From: an uncultured Acidobacteriaceae bacterium
Lineage (GTDB): Bacteria > Acidobacteriota > Terriglobia > Terriglobales > Acidobacteriaceae
Length of the DNA stretch: 44,879 nt
Direction: 5' to 3'
Assembly: GCA_903828675.1 (NCBI GenBank)
Contig: CAIKND010000084.1
Coordinates: forward strand, 1-44,879
The position numbers and the translations under genes were made by a program. This document shows, piece after piece, positions 32,476-41,642 of this stretch. The notes under the pieces are model-generated. The model did no database searches. It saw only the letters and a list, made by a program, of their open reading frames with translations, and was not told where the DNA came from. Positions within the stretch are counted from its first letter, which is position 1, and each line of letters begins with the position of its first letter.

Positions 32476-33387
32476 ATGGACATAGGACGCACAGTTCGCA
32501 ATCGTTTTCTGGCGGCAGCCGCATTTGGCCTTGTTTTAGCCTTGGCGCCTACGCCGGCACACGCCGTATCGAAAGAGATCATCGAGTTGCAGACGCAGGT
32601 GCAGCAGTTGCTGGACATGGTGCAGCGCCTTCAGTCCACGATGGACACGAAGTTTGGAGTGCTGCAAAACTTGGCTCAGCAGACCGCGGACGAAGCCAAC
32701 CAGATGACCGCGGCAGTTAACGCGCTGCAGCAGAAACTGAACACGCAGAACGACGCAGCAGGCGGCAAGATGGACACAGTCAGCGGACAGGTGCAGTCGC
32801 TGAACGACTCGGTGGATGAGTTGAAGTCGCGCATCGCCAAGTTGGACAAGTCCGTGCAGGAGTTGCAGACGCAGTTGCAGAACGCACAAGCCACCGCAGC
32901 GGCAGCCAATGGCGCGTCAACGGGCGGAGGCGCGAACCCAACGGCAGGTCCCGCTGGCGGCCAGACTCCTGCCATGCCGGGCGCGAATCAGGCGCCGCCA
33001 CTGCAAGAGACGTTCCAAGCCGGCGTGCGCGACTTTAACGCCGCCCGGTACCCGTTGGCTGCAGGTGAGTTCCAGGATGTGGTGCACTACTATCCCCTGG
33101 ACGATATGGCCGGCACCGCACAATATTATTTAGGCGAGATTGCCTATCAGCAACAGAACTACGCAGAAGCTGTGAACTCCTACAATGCCGTGCTGGAAGG
33201 GTTCAGCGGCAGCCCCAAGGCCTCGGCAGCGCAACTGCACAAGGGAATGGCGCTCCTGCTGATGAACAAGCGGGAAGCCGGAATTCATGAGTTGCGCCTG
33301 TTGATCCAGCGGCATCCGCAAGCGCCGGAAGCAGCGCGGGCGCGCAACAAGCTAAACAGCATGGGGGTGCGGGCTTTGGGGCGGTAA
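32476..33387 (+). CDS. cpoB: Cell division coordinator CpoB/YbgF
   Basis: This 303-residue periplasmic protein has a signal peptide ending at PAHA. A long coiled-coil follows (about 33-135; Gln/Leu-rich, e.g. ELQTQVQQLLDMVQRL). A flexible Gly/Ala/Pro segment (about 140-175) comes next, then a C-terminal TPR region (about 178-300) with the YPLAAGEFQDVVHYYP, AQYYLGEIAYQQQNYAEAV and AQLHKGMALL repeats. In E. coli the protein links Tol with peptidoglycan synthesis at division. It closes the operon. Length is normal. Confidence 0.9.
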   Translation: MDIGRTVRNRFLAAAAFGLVLALAPTPAHAVSKEIIELQTQVQQLLDMVQRLQSTMDTKFGVLQNLAQQTADEANQMTAAVNALQQKLNTQNDAAGGKMDTVSGQVQSLNDSVDELKSRIAKLDKSVQELQTQLQNAQATAAAANGASTGGGANPTAGPAGGQTPAMPGANQAPPLQETFQAGVRDFNAARYPLAAGEFQDVVHYYPLDDMAGTAQYYLGEIAYQQQNYAEAVNSYNAVLEGFSGSPKASAAQLHKGMALLLMNKREAGIHELRLLIQRHPQAPEAARARNKLNSMGVRALGR

Positions 33388-33481
33388 GAATAGTGGGCAG
33401 TTAACAGCTGACCGTGATCGGTTAGTCAATGCTCTATTGGGATCCTTGCCTACTCCGTGAAGGCTGAAGATAAGTAGACAG

Positions 33482-33509
33482 AAAAGCCCCGCATAGTGCG
33501 GGGCTTTTT
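33482..33509. terminator. Bidirectional rho-independent terminator
   Basis: AAAAGCCCCGCA-TAG-TGCGGGGCTTTT is a perfect 12-bp stem with T-tracts on both strands. It sits between convergent cpoB and phoU and should end both transcripts. Confidence 0.95.
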
Positions 33510-33533
33510 GTTGGCATGCAAATCAGATACTGC

Positions 33534-34229
33534 TTAGCCCATGGCATGGGGATCGTTGGCGCCGACGATGAGGCTTTTGTGGTGGCGGACGTCCGCTCCC
33601 TGCACCCAGAAGATGACGTCTTCGGCGATGTTAGTGGCGTGATCTGCAACGCGCTCGAGGCTACGGCTGATCATAAGGGCGTTGAGGGCCTGGGGAGCAA
33701 GGTGGCTCTGCTCTTCCATGACTTTGGTGAGGGACTTGTACGCGGCCTTGTTCATGGCGTCGACGGCATCGTCCATGGTGAGCACGACGCGGGCCAGTTC
33801 AGCGTCGGCCTCGATGAACGCCTGCAGGCTCCTACGCACCATTTCTGAAGCGAGCTGGGCCATTCTGGGGATATCGACGGGGAGATCGGCGGCAGCCATT
33901 TGCTCCATGTTGCGCACGCGGTCGCTGATACTCTTGGCGGCGTCGCCGACACGTTCCAGGTCAGCGTTGATCTTGATGACACTGAGAATGAAGCGGAGAT
34001 CGATCGCCATGGGCTGCTCCATGGCAAGCAGGTCGAGAGCGGCCTGATCGATATCGCGCTCGAGGCGATTGATGGCGGATTCACTGCGGCTGACGAGGTC
34101 GCAGATAGACAGGTCGCGCACCCGATATGCCTCGATTGCGCGCTGAATGGCCTGTTCGGCGAGCCCGGCCATGACGAGCAGGTTCTCCTTAAGGTCTTCG
34201 AGGCTTTGTTGAAAGCGTATGCGTGTCAT
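33534..34229 (-). CDS. phoU: Phosphate transport regulator PhoU
   Basis: This 231-residue all-helical protein has two PhoU repeats, each with the pattern seen as [24 protein letters not shown] and EDVIFWVQG near the metal sites (E/DxxxD). PhoU connects the PstSCAB transporter with the phosphate sensor kinase and limits uptake. Its ATG overlaps the pstB stop by 4 nt. It is last in the pstC-A-B-phoU transcript, which ends in the terminator at 33482. Confidence 0.93.
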   Translation of the reverse strand: MTRIRFQQSLEDLKENLLVMAGLAEQAIQRAIEAYRVRDLSICDLVSRSESAINRLERDIDQAALDLLAMEQPMAIDLRFILSVIKINADLERVGDAAKSISDRVRNMEQMAAADLPVDIPRMAQLASEMVRRSLQAFIEADAELARVVLTMDDAVDAMNKAAYKSLTKVMEEQSHLAPQALNALMISRSLERVADHATNIAEDVIFWVQGADVRHHKSLIVGANDPHAMG

Positions 34230-34984
34230 CCGAACCTGCCCGTGATGTAGTCTTCCGTTCGTTTATCGCTGGGGTTTGTGAAGATCTTGTGCGTGGCGTC
34301 GAATTCGACCATGCGGCCATTGAGAAAGAAGCCGGTCTTCTCGGCGACGCGCGCTGCCTGCTGCATGTTGTGGGTCACGATCACAATAGTGTACTGCGAC
34401 TTCAACTGGAAGATCAGGTCTTCGATCTTGGATGTGGAGACTGGATCAAGGGCTGAGGCGGGCTCGTCCATGAGCAGCACCTCTGGATCAACAGCAAGAG
34501 CGCGGGCGATACAGAGGCGCTGCTGCTGACCACCGGATAAACTTGCACCGGATTTCTTTTTCAGGTCGTCTTTGACTTCGTCCCAGAGGGCCGAGTTCTT
34601 GAGCGACTTTTCAACGATCTCGTCGAGGGCGCGGTGGTTGGAGTAACCATTGAGCTTGAGTCCGGCGGCCACGTTGTCGTAGATGGACATAGTGGGAAAG
34701 GGGTTGGGGCGCTGGAAGACCATGCCGACACGACGCCGGATCTCGACCGGCTTGGCGTTCTCGTAGATATCAAGTTCGCCGATACGAATGGTGCCAGTGA
34801 CTCGAGCGATCGGATTGGTCTCATGCATGCGGTTGATGCAGCGCACAAACGTACTTTTGCCGCAGCCGGAGGGGCCGATGAGAGCCGTGGCATGGTTGGC
34901 CGGTATGTTCAGATTGATGTCCTGCAGCGTGTGATTGGAGCCGTACCACGCATTCAGGTTGATGACCTCTATCCCAACGCCCAC
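34226..34984 (-). CDS. pstB: Phosphate ABC transporter ATP-binding protein
   Basis: This 252-residue ATPase powers phosphate import through PstA/PstC. Walker [10 protein letters not shown] is near 36-44, the Q-loop FQRPNPFP near 89-96, the signature LSGGQQQR near 150 and Walker [14 protein letters not shown] near 168-180, followed by the switch His. Length is typical. A GTG start at 34984 follows AAGGGG by about 8 nt and lies immediately after the pstA stop. Confidence 0.95.
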   Translation of the reverse strand: MGVGIEVINLNAWYGSNHTLQDINLNIPANHATALIGPSGCGKSTFVRCINRMHETNPIARVTGTIRIGELDIYENAKPVEIRRRVGMVFQRPNPFPTMSIYDNVAAGLKLNGYSNHRALDEIVEKSLKNSALWDEVKDDLKKKSGASLSGGQQQRLCIARALAVDPEVLLMDEPASALDPVSTSKIEDLIFQLKSQYTIVIVTHNMQQAARVAEKTGFFLNGRMVEFDATHKIFTNPSDKRTEDYITGRFG

Positions 34985-35854
34985 TTAGCTAGCCCCTTTC
35001 AAAACGCCGCGGCTGGTGACAAAGCGAACCAGCGAAACGGCAAGCACAATCAGGATGATTAAAACCAGAGCGCCAGCCCACGCGAGGCGGTGCCAATCGT
35101 CGTAAGGCGAGATGGCGTAAACATAAATCTGCAGTGGAAGAGCGGCGATGGGATCGTTGAGGCTTGTGCTCCAAAACTGATTTCCCAAGGCGGTGAAGAT
35201 GAGAGGAGCGGTTTCTCCGGCTACTCGTGCAAAAGCCAGCATGCAGCCGGTGATGATGCCGGGCGAAGCGGTCTTTACGGTGATGGAAAGGACCGAGCGC
35301 CAGTTTGGCACGCCGAGACCGAGAGCAGCTTCGCGAACCGCATGGGGCACCATGAGCAGCATCTCTTCGGTGGTGCGGCAGACGGTGGGAATCATCATGA
35401 TGCCGAGAGCCACACCGCCAGAGAACGCCGAGTAATGCTTTTGCGGATTGACGATGAGCGCGTAAATAGCGACCCCCATCACGATGGAGGGGACGCCGTT
35501 GAGCACATCGGCGGTGAAGCGGACCGCGTTGGCGAGCTTGGTGCCGCGACCGAACTCGGCCAGATAAATGCCGCCACCGATGCCAATGGGCACACCGATG
35601 GAACTGGCAAGAGCGAGCAGGATTCCAGAGCCGAGGATGGCGTTGGCCATGCCGCCGCCGGGCTCGCCGACGGGCTTGGGAACCTGGGTGAAGAAAGCGA
35701 GATTAAGGGAACTGGCTCCCCGGTAAACGAGATAGATGAAGATGGCCACCAGGGGCGCGACGACCAGCGCGGTGGCAAGAATGGCCAGTGCTGTAACGGC
35801 GCGATCGGTAAGCGCCCGCATGATGGACCGGGTTCTATAGGTTTCGACGTTCAC
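34985..35854 (-). CDS. pstA: Phosphate ABC transporter permease PstA
   Basis: This 289-residue inner-membrane permease has six predicted helices. The EAA-type cytoplasmic loop that contacts PstB is visible as REAALGLGVPNWRSVLSITVK. GIPSIVMG-like sequence appears as GVPSIVMGV. The GTG start at 35854 has AGAGGAAG about 6 nt upstream. It is 30 nt after pstC. Confidence 0.94.
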   Translation of the reverse strand: MNVETYRTRSIMRALTDRAVTALAILATALVVAPLVAIFIYLVYRGASSLNLAFFTQVPKPVGEPGGGMANAILGSGILLALASSIGVPIGIGGGIYLAEFGRGTKLANAVRFTADVLNGVPSIVMGVAIYALIVNPQKHYSAFSGGVALGIMMIPTVCRTTEEMLLMVPHAVREAALGLGVPNWRSVLSITVKTASPGIITGCMLAFARVAGETAPLIFTALGNQFWSTSLNDPIAALPLQIYVYAISPYDDWHRLAWAGALVLIILIVLAVSLVRFVTSRGVLKGAS

Positions 35855-35884
35855 CGTATCTTCCTCTGACTCACTCGGGTATCC

Positions 35885-36964
35885 TCAACGCGCACTCCGT
35901 GGTGTTCCGCGCGTAACTGCCCAGACCAAGAGTTGAGCGATGGCGTTGACGATGATGGTGACGATGAACAGCGCCAGGCCGATTTCAGTGAGGGCGCTTA
36001 AATGCATGTCGGCGGAGGCTTCAGCGTATTCGTTGGCAATGACCGAGGCCATGGAACTGCCGTTGGCCAAGAGAGAACGGTGAATCTCCGGGCTGTTGCC
36101 GATGACCATGGTGACGGCCATGGTTTCTCCAAGAGCGCGGCCCAGGCCGAGAATGATAGCGCCGACAATGCCGATGCGGGCATTGCGCAGGACGGCCATG
36201 CGGATCATCTCCCAGCGGGTGGCGCCGAGGGCGAGAACCGCCTCGCGCTGCGAATGAGGCACGGCGGTCATGACTTCGCGGGTAAGCGAGGAGATGATGG
36301 GCAGAATCATGATGGCGAGAATAACGCCGGCGGCAAGAAATCCGAGACCGGTGGGGTTGTCGTTCCCTACCAGGCCGGTCCAGCCCAACCAGCGAATCAG
36401 CAGAGGGTTGACGTGCTCGCGAAGCAAAGGGACGAGGACGAAGACCGCCCAGAGGCCATAGATGACGCTGGGAATTGCTGCCAGCAGCTCGGTGAGGAAA
36501 GCGAGCGGGCCGCGCAGGACCGTGGGGCACATTTCAGTAAGAAAGATAGCCAGTCCAACTGCCAGCGGCACGGCCATGAGCAACGCCAGAAAGGAAGAAA
36601 CGAGGGTGCCGAAGATGAAGGGGAGCGCGCTGAAGTGCTCGTTGACCGGGTCCCAATAGAGCTTCTGCTGGGTGTAGGAATCAGTGAACACCTGGTAGAA
36701 GAAGCTGAGTCCGAACTTGTTCCATGCCAACTGCGAATGCACCACAAGCTGCCAGACAATAAGGACCACGATGCCGAAAATACTGAAGGCACAGAGCACC
36801 ATCAGCCAAAAGAATCCTCGATCAGCGATGGCCGAATTGCCGCGCGCCATGAGGAAACTGCGAACCGCAGAGACCTCGGCAGGTGGGGTATCAGCCAGGG
36901 GCTGACCATCTGGAGGAGCTGATTGCGGCTGGAACTGAGCCTGAGAGATACGAATTTCCGTCAC
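35885..36964 (-). CDS. pstC: Phosphate ABC transporter permease PstC
   Basis: This permease of about 359 residues has six helices after a polar N-terminus of about 50 residues. The EAA loop is REAVLALGATRWEMIRMAVL, and AAIPSVIYGLW and GRALGETMAVTMVIGN are PstC signatures. GTG at 36964 is preferred because AGGTGA lies 8 nt before it; GTG at 36976 is an alternative. It is first in the operon. No pstS precedes it, only 235 nt shared with the divergent GH78 gene. Confidence 0.94.
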   Translation of the reverse strand: MTEIRISQAQFQPQSAPPDGQPLADTPPAEVSAVRSFLMARGNSAIADRGFFWLMVLCAFSIFGIVVLIVWQLVVHSQLAWNKFGLSFFYQVFTDSYTQQKLYWDPVNEHFSALPFIFGTLVSSFLALLMAVPLAVGLAIFLTEMCPTVLRGPLAFLTELLAAIPSVIYGLWAVFVLVPLLREHVNPLLIRWLGWTGLVGNDNPTGLGFLAAGVILAIMILPIISSLTREVMTAVPHSQREAVLALGATRWEMIRMAVLRNARIGIVGAIILGLGRALGETMAVTMVIGNSPEIHRSLLANGSSMASVIANEYAEASADMHLSALTEIGLALFIVTIIVNAIAQLLVWAVTRGTPRSAR

Positions 36965-37211
36965 GTTGACGCTCACCTCTCGTAGGCTATCGGGCCTGTA
37001 TGAACAGGATGTTACAAGTGTGCTAAATCAAGTGCATAGAGGTGAAAAAAGCAATCGGTCAAAGAGATATGGCGGCTCAGGAGGGGTTGGGTCTGGTTTT
37101 GGGCTGAATAGGTCGAGGATTGTGGTCGAGAACTGAAAAGGCCGGATTAATTCCTCCAATGGTTTTCATTTTCCTTTAAGCTGGTGAATTGGAAATTGGA
37201 AGGTAAAAACC
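36965..37211. promoter_or_regulatory. Divergent pstC / GH78 promoter region
   Basis: On the minus strand, TTGTAACAT and CTGTTCAT (about 36998-37018) form a loose direct repeat that recalls a Pho box but with 10-nt rather than 11-nt spacing. No other strong signal was seen. The region must hold promoters for both genes. Confidence 0.35.
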
Positions 37212-39629
37212 ATGCACCGTTTTTTTGCGTTTGCAGCCCTCGCATTGACGACCCTCGCCGTTCAAGCCCAAAACGAGACAGTTGCACAAACCGACCCGCA
37301 GCACCACGACTGGCGGGCGTCGTGGGTGACGCATCCGACGGCTCCGCTGCGGGAACCCATTGTGCTGCATTTTCGGCGGGCGCTGACGCTGGCGAGTGTT
37401 CCGGCGAACTATCCGGTGCGGGTGACCGCGGACAACCGGTTTGTTCTGTATGTGAATGGGCAGCGGGTGGGTGACGGACCGGCGCGCGGAGACCTGAACC
37501 ACTGGCGCTACGAGGGATTCGACCTGACGCCAAAGCTGCATACGGGGAAGAACCTGATTACGGCCACGGTGTGGAACTGGGGCATCTTTGCGCCCATTGC
37601 ACAGATGAGTGACCGGACAGCGTTTTTGTTGGAGAGCGAGGCGACGGGAGCGGAGGGGACCAGCACGCCCGAGGGCTGGCAGGTAGAGATTGAGCCGGGG
37701 CACCGAGCGATGGATCGCAGTTTGGTGGACTTGAAGACTTACTTTGCTTCCGGGCCTGGTGAAGAGATTAGCGCGGGGATGTATGACTGGGATTGGCAAT
37801 CGGAAGAGGAAGAGGGCGGCTACTGGGTAGACGTGGCGACGCCAATGCGGGACAGCATTCATGGCGGCGTGAACAAGGGCCATTCTGCCGATACGACGGG
37901 GGACAATTTCTGGGGGCTAGTGCCGGATAAGCTGCCGCACATGGAGTATGCAGCGACGAGCGCTGGCGAGCAGGTACGCGTAGATATTTTGAACCGGGGA
38001 CAAATTGCGCCCGAGTTGCGCCAGTTCCCTGCCGCAGCAGTAACAGTGCCCGCTGGAAGCCATGTGCATATTCTGCTGGACCGGAAGACGCTGACGACGG
38101 CATATCCGATTTTGACGGTTTCTGGCGGGAAGGGCGCCAGGATTCTGCTGACGTATTCAGAGGCGCTCTACGACAAGGAGATGCACAAAGGGGATCGCGA
38201 CGATGTGAGCGATCGCAAGGCGCGCGGGTTGAAGGATAGCTTTGATCCCGATGGCGAGGCGCATCGCGTATTCGAGCCGCTGTGGTGGCGGACGTGGCGC
38301 TATCTGGATCTGGATGTGGAGACGGCCGGCGAACCACTGCAGTTGGAGTCGCTTCAGGCGCGGTTTACGGCCTATCCGTTCGCGGAGAAGGCGACCTTCC
38401 AATCCAAAGACGACGAGTTGAAGAAGATATGGGAGATCAGCTGGCGTACGGCGCGGCTGGACGCGCATGAGACTTACATGGATACGCCCTATTACGAGCA
38501 ACTGCAGTACGTGGGCGACACGCGCATTCAGGCGCTGATTTCGTACGCGGTGGCTGGGGACGACCGGCTGGCCCGGCAGGCCTTGCAGGCCTTCGACGAC
38601 TCGCGCTTCCCGGATGGAATTACGCGGAGCCGGTATCCGAGCGCGCTGGCGCAGACGATTCCGACGTTTTCGCTGCTGTGGGTGGGGATGGTGCGGGACT
38701 ACTGGATGTACCGGCCCGATCCAAAGCCGGCGATAGCATCCATAGCCGGGACGCGGACGGTGATGGACTGGTTTGCCGGGTTCGAGCAGCCAGATGGATT
38801 GCTGAAGGAGTTGCCGTGGTGGAGCTTTGTCGATTGGGTTCCGACCGGCACGATTCCCACGTATGACTCGAAGGGTGAGTCGTGCGTAACGACCCTGGAA
38901 TACCTGGGCGCTCTCGAGGATGCGACGGCTCTGGAAAAGGGGCTGGGGGAAACGCTGCGGGCCACCGGTTACGAGGCGCGCGCGGCGCATGTGCGGAGTG
39001 GCCTCTACAGCAAGTGCTGGAACGCAGAGCGGGGACTACTGGCCGATACGCCGGAGATGAAGGGCTTTAGCCAGCAAGCGAATATTCTGGGCGTGCTGTA
39101 CGACGTGGTGCCGAAAGAACACGGGCGGGACGTGTTGAGGAAGATGCTGGCCGTGGAGCCGGGAACTACGCCGGACGGGGTTCTGAGCGCATCGTATTAT
39201 TTCCGCTTCTACCTGGCGCGGGCGCTGGAACACACCGGCATGGCGAACGACTACCTGAGTTCGATCGATCCGTGGAGGAAGCTGCTGCCGCTGCACTTCA
39301 GCACCTGGCCGGAGGTTCCCGGCGACACGCGCTCGGATTCGCACGCCTGGACCTCGCATCCTATCTATGACCTGCTGACTCTGGTGGCGGGGATCGAGCC
39401 GGCAAGCCCTGGGTTTGCCACGGTGCGCATTGCACCTCACATGGGAGCGCTGCCGTCGCTGAAGGCGACCTATCCGCATCCGGAGGGGATGATTACTGTG
39501 GACTATACCCAGGTGGGCGCGGGGCTGAGTGCCGCAGTAACTTTACCTGGGAAACTGACCGGAACCTTTGTTTACAACGGCAAGACCTGGCAGTTGAATC
39601 CGGGAGAGAACACGATCCAGGCTCGATAG
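37212..39629 (+). CDS. Secreted alpha-L-rhamnosidase-like GH78 protein
   Basis: This 805-residue protein has a signal peptide (1-19, ending VQA). A beta-sandwich with NRFVLYVNGQRVGDGPARGD, as in rhamnosidase N-terminal domains, precedes an (alpha/alpha)6 barrel (about 390-720) and a C-terminal beta domain. At Asp424-Glu429-Tyr433-Asp436 (DTPYYEQLQYVGD) it aligns with the GH78 DxxxxExxxWxxD site, with Tyr in place of Trp. Glu701 (WPEV) before SDSHAWTSHP is the likely general base. It should remove rhamnose from plant glycosides or polysaccharides outside the cytoplasm. A LacI regulator follows 200 nt downstream. The exact substrate is uncertain. Confidence 0.86.
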   Translation: MHRFFAFAALALTTLAVQAQNETVAQTDPQHHDWRASWVTHPTAPLREPIVLHFRRALTLASVPANYPVRVTADNRFVLYVNGQRVGDGPARGDLNHWRYEGFDLTPKLHTGKNLITATVWNWGIFAPIAQMSDRTAFLLESEATGAEGTSTPEGWQVEIEPGHRAMDRSLVDLKTYFASGPGEEISAGMYDWDWQSEEEEGGYWVDVATPMRDSIHGGVNKGHSADTTGDNFWGLVPDKLPHMEYAATSAGEQVRVDILNRGQIAPELRQFPAAAVTVPAGSHVHILLDRKTLTTAYPILTVSGGKGARILLTYSEALYDKEMHKGDRDDVSDRKARGLKDSFDPDGEAHRVFEPLWWRTWRYLDLDVETAGEPLQLESLQARFTAYPFAEKATFQSKDDELKKIWEISWRTARLDAHETYMDTPYYEQLQYVGDTRIQALISYAVAGDDRLARQALQAFDDSRFPDGITRSRYPSALAQTIPTFSLLWVGMVRDYWMYRPDPKPAIASIAGTRTVMDWFAGFEQPDGLLKELPWWSFVDWVPTGTIPTYDSKGESCVTTLEYLGALEDATALEKGLGETLRATGYEARAAHVRSGLYSKCWNAERGLLADTPEMKGFSQQANILGVLYDVVPKEHGRDVLRKMLAVEPGTTPDGVLSASYYFRFYLARALEHTGMANDYLSSIDPWRKLLPLHFSTWPEVPGDTRSDSHAWTSHPIYDLLTLVAGIEPASPGFATVRIAPHMGALPSLKATYPHPEGMITVDYTQVGAGLSAAVTLPGKLTGTFVYNGKTWQLNPGENTIQAR

Positions 39630-39673
39630 CGGGATCTGCAACGAGCGCCTCCTCGATTTTGGAGAGAGGATTT

Positions 39674-39712
39674 GGGTTTCCCAGGTCTTGAAATTGAGAC
39701 CTGGGAGACCCC
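39674..39712. repeat. CCCAGGTCTT palindromic repeat
   Basis: CCCAGGTCTT-GAAATT-GAGACCTGGG is an almost perfect inverted repeat (39680-39689 and 39696-39705) of the same family as 32325-32361. It lies after the GH78 stop and may serve as its terminator-like hairpin. Confidence 0.7.
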
Positions 39713-39829
39713 GCTCGGGCAGTAACGCAAAATATCCTATAGCAGTTTCAAGCGCGCGAACTGGAAAATCGATATAGTTAGCTGTTCGGGGCATTTTACC
39801 CGTTTAAGAAAGCGTGTTAAAACTCCAAC

Positions 39830-40930
39830 ATGTCCAAGGGAAAGAATTCTACTCCACCAGGGCACGTCAACCTCAGAATGCTCGCCGAGCATCTGGAACT
39901 CTCGCAAACTACTGTCTCACTGGTGCTGAACAACTCTCCTTCTGCCAAGTCGATTCCGCAGGAGACCCGTAAACGGGTGACAGAGGCGGCGGCACAGCTT
40001 AACTACCGGCCCAACTACTTTGCGCGGTCGCTGCGGCAGAGCAAGTCAATGAGCGTGGGAGTGCTGGCTCCAGACCTGAGCGAGGGCTACTTTACGCGCG
40101 TGATGAGTGGGGTGGTGGAAGAGTTGACGGCGGCGCACTACTTCTACTTCACGGCATGTCACGACTGGAAGAAGGAACTGATTGAGAAGTATCCGCGGAT
40201 GCTTGTGGAGCGGGCCGTGGATGGGTTTCTGCTTTTGAATACGCCGGCGGACCAGATTGCCGTGCCGGTTCCTGTGGTGGCGATTTCAGCTCACAGTGCG
40301 GCCGAGAATGTAACCAATATTGTTCTGGACCATCACGAGGCAGTGCTGCAGGCCCTGACCCACCTTTACTCGCTGGGGCACAGGCGCATTGCTTTCATGC
40401 GCGGTCCGCGCGCCATTCCCGATTCGGAGTTCCGTTGGGTGGCCATTCAGCAAGTTGCCGGGGAGATTGGCCTCAAACTTGATCCGACGCTTGCGATCCG
40501 CATTGATTCGGCGGGGTGGTCGATGAAGGCCGGGTACCATCCGATGGCTCCGGAGATCGGCTACAAACCGATGCAGGCTCTGCTGGAAAAGACCCATGAC
40601 TTCACCGCCATTTTCTGCTTCAACGATATTGCGGCCATCGGAGCAATTCGCGCATTGAAGGACGCTGGGCGGAGCGTGCCGGGAGATGTGTCGGTAGTGG
40701 GATTCGACGACATTCAGTCGGCGGCTTACTCGACGCCCTCGCTGACAACGGTGCGGCAGCCGCTGACGGAGATGGGCAAGCGCGGGGCGCAGGTGCTGCT
40801 GGAACGGATTGCGAACCGGGAGAAGGAGTTCCCGGGAGAGATTGTGATGAAGCCGGAACTGGTGGTCCGCGAGTCTACGGGGCCTGCGCCTACCGAGCCT
40901 AGAGCGTCTGGGTTGCGGAATCGATCGTGA
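39830..40930 (+). CDS. LacI-family transcriptional regulator
   Basis: This 366-residue protein has an N-terminal HTH at about 14-35 (VNLRMLAEHLELSQTTVSLVLN), a hinge with YRPNYFARSLR, and a periplasmic-binding-protein-like sensor domain with SMSVGVLAPD and DVSVVGFDDI. It probably binds a sugar and controls carbohydrate genes. The adjacent GH78 gene on the same strand is the obvious candidate target. Its stop lies 32 nt inside the convergent split-barrel gene. Confidence 0.92.
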   Translation: MSKGKNSTPPGHVNLRMLAEHLELSQTTVSLVLNNSPSAKSIPQETRKRVTEAAAQLNYRPNYFARSLRQSKSMSVGVLAPDLSEGYFTRVMSGVVEELTAAHYFYFTACHDWKKELIEKYPRMLVERAVDGFLLLNTPADQIAVPVPVVAISAHSAAENVTNIVLDHHEAVLQALTHLYSLGHRRIAFMRGPRAIPDSEFRWVAIQQVAGEIGLKLDPTLAIRIDSAGWSMKAGYHPMAPEIGYKPMQALLEKTHDFTAIFCFNDIAAIGAIRALKDAGRSVPGDVSVVGFDDIQSAAYSTPSLTTVRQPLTEMGKRGAQVLLERIANREKEFPGEIVMKPELVVRESTGPAPTEPRASGLRNRS

Positions 40931-41273
40931 TTATCAGGGTTGCCCGGGCCCAGGCGAACCTTGACTTGACGGCCTCGAAATCGGGGCCGGTAGTCACGAA
41001 GGCAGCTGTCCCTCTGATCAGGAAGCCTGTACCCGGACCATTCAGGCCCTGGACCTTGCTGCTGCCCAAAGTCACCAGGACCTTGTTATTGACCGCAATG
41101 TTGGCCTCCGTCTGATGAAAGTAGCCAGCCGGGATCAATAGTCGGCCATCGTCGGAAACCTGCAGGTAGCTGTTCCAGGTGTTCACCATATGCGGGCCAT
41201 TGGCCCCCAAGGTGGCAATGGCAACCACTCCGTCCCTCTTCATCACTTCCAATAGTTTTTCTGGAATTTCCAT
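40899..41273 (-). CDS. Pyridoxamine 5'-phosphate oxidase-family FMN split-barrel protein
   Basis: This 124-residue protein has the split-barrel pattern KRDGVVAIATLGANGPHMVNTW then GRLLIPAGYFHQTEANIAVN and KVLVTLGSS, as in flavin-binding PNPOx-like proteins. ATG at 41273 is chosen with GAGG 6 nt before it, rather than the upstream ATG at 41330. It overlaps the convergent LacI gene by 32 nt at their 3' ends. The substrate is unknown; flavin reductase, or heme or F420-type roles occur in the superfamily. Confidence 0.8.
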   Translation of the reverse strand: MEIPEKLLEVMKRDGVVAIATLGANGPHMVNTWNSYLQVSDDGRLLIPAGYFHQTEANIAVNNKVLVTLGSSKVQGLNGPGTGFLIRGTAAFVTTGPDFEAVKSRFAWARATLIITIDSATQTL

Positions 41274-41393
41274 GAATTGCCTCGGTAGCTCAGTTATCGG
41301 GCCGGCCCATTCGCAGGCTGATTCAGGCACGATGCAGAAGTGAGACTTGTTCGGAAGCCCCCTGACAAGGCCAGCCGCTCAGGAGCAGACGGA

Positions 41394-41585
41394 TTAAAGC
41401 CAACGGCTGATATAGACCTGGGCGTGGGCCTCGCCGCAATAGTGGCGCGCGTGGGGCGCGTCGGCGGCTTCTTTGGTCCACTTGAAGACGTTGAGCTGCG
41501 CGTTGCTGCAGTGGATTGCGATCCAGCGCACCGGGTTGTCGCTTTCCTCACCGCAAATCTCACAACGATAAATCGTACCGATCAT
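41394..41585 (-). CDS. Small Cys/His protein, probable zinc-binding
   Basis: This 63-residue protein has CEICG near the N-terminus, an HC in the middle and HYCGEAH near the C-terminus, which suggests a single treble-clef or zinc-ribbon site. The rest is Trp-rich (VRWIAIHC, VFKWTKEA). ATG at 41585 has GGAGG about 8 nt upstream and gives the Cys-rich start; an in-frame ATG at 41642 is less likely. No function is recognised. Confidence 0.68.
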   Translation of the reverse strand: MIGTIYRCEICGEESDNPVRWIAIHCSNAQLNVFKWTKEAADAPHARHYCGEAHAQVYISRWL

Positions 41586-41642
41586 TGACCGACCTCCGAC
41601 GCCAAACTTCACATATGGCGTGCATTGAATATAGTTCAGCAA

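Noticed and set aside
39798..39822. Possible LacI operator GTTTAA...TTAAAAC before the lacI gene
   Set aside because: The arms are imperfect, widely spaced and lack the central CG typical of LacI operators.
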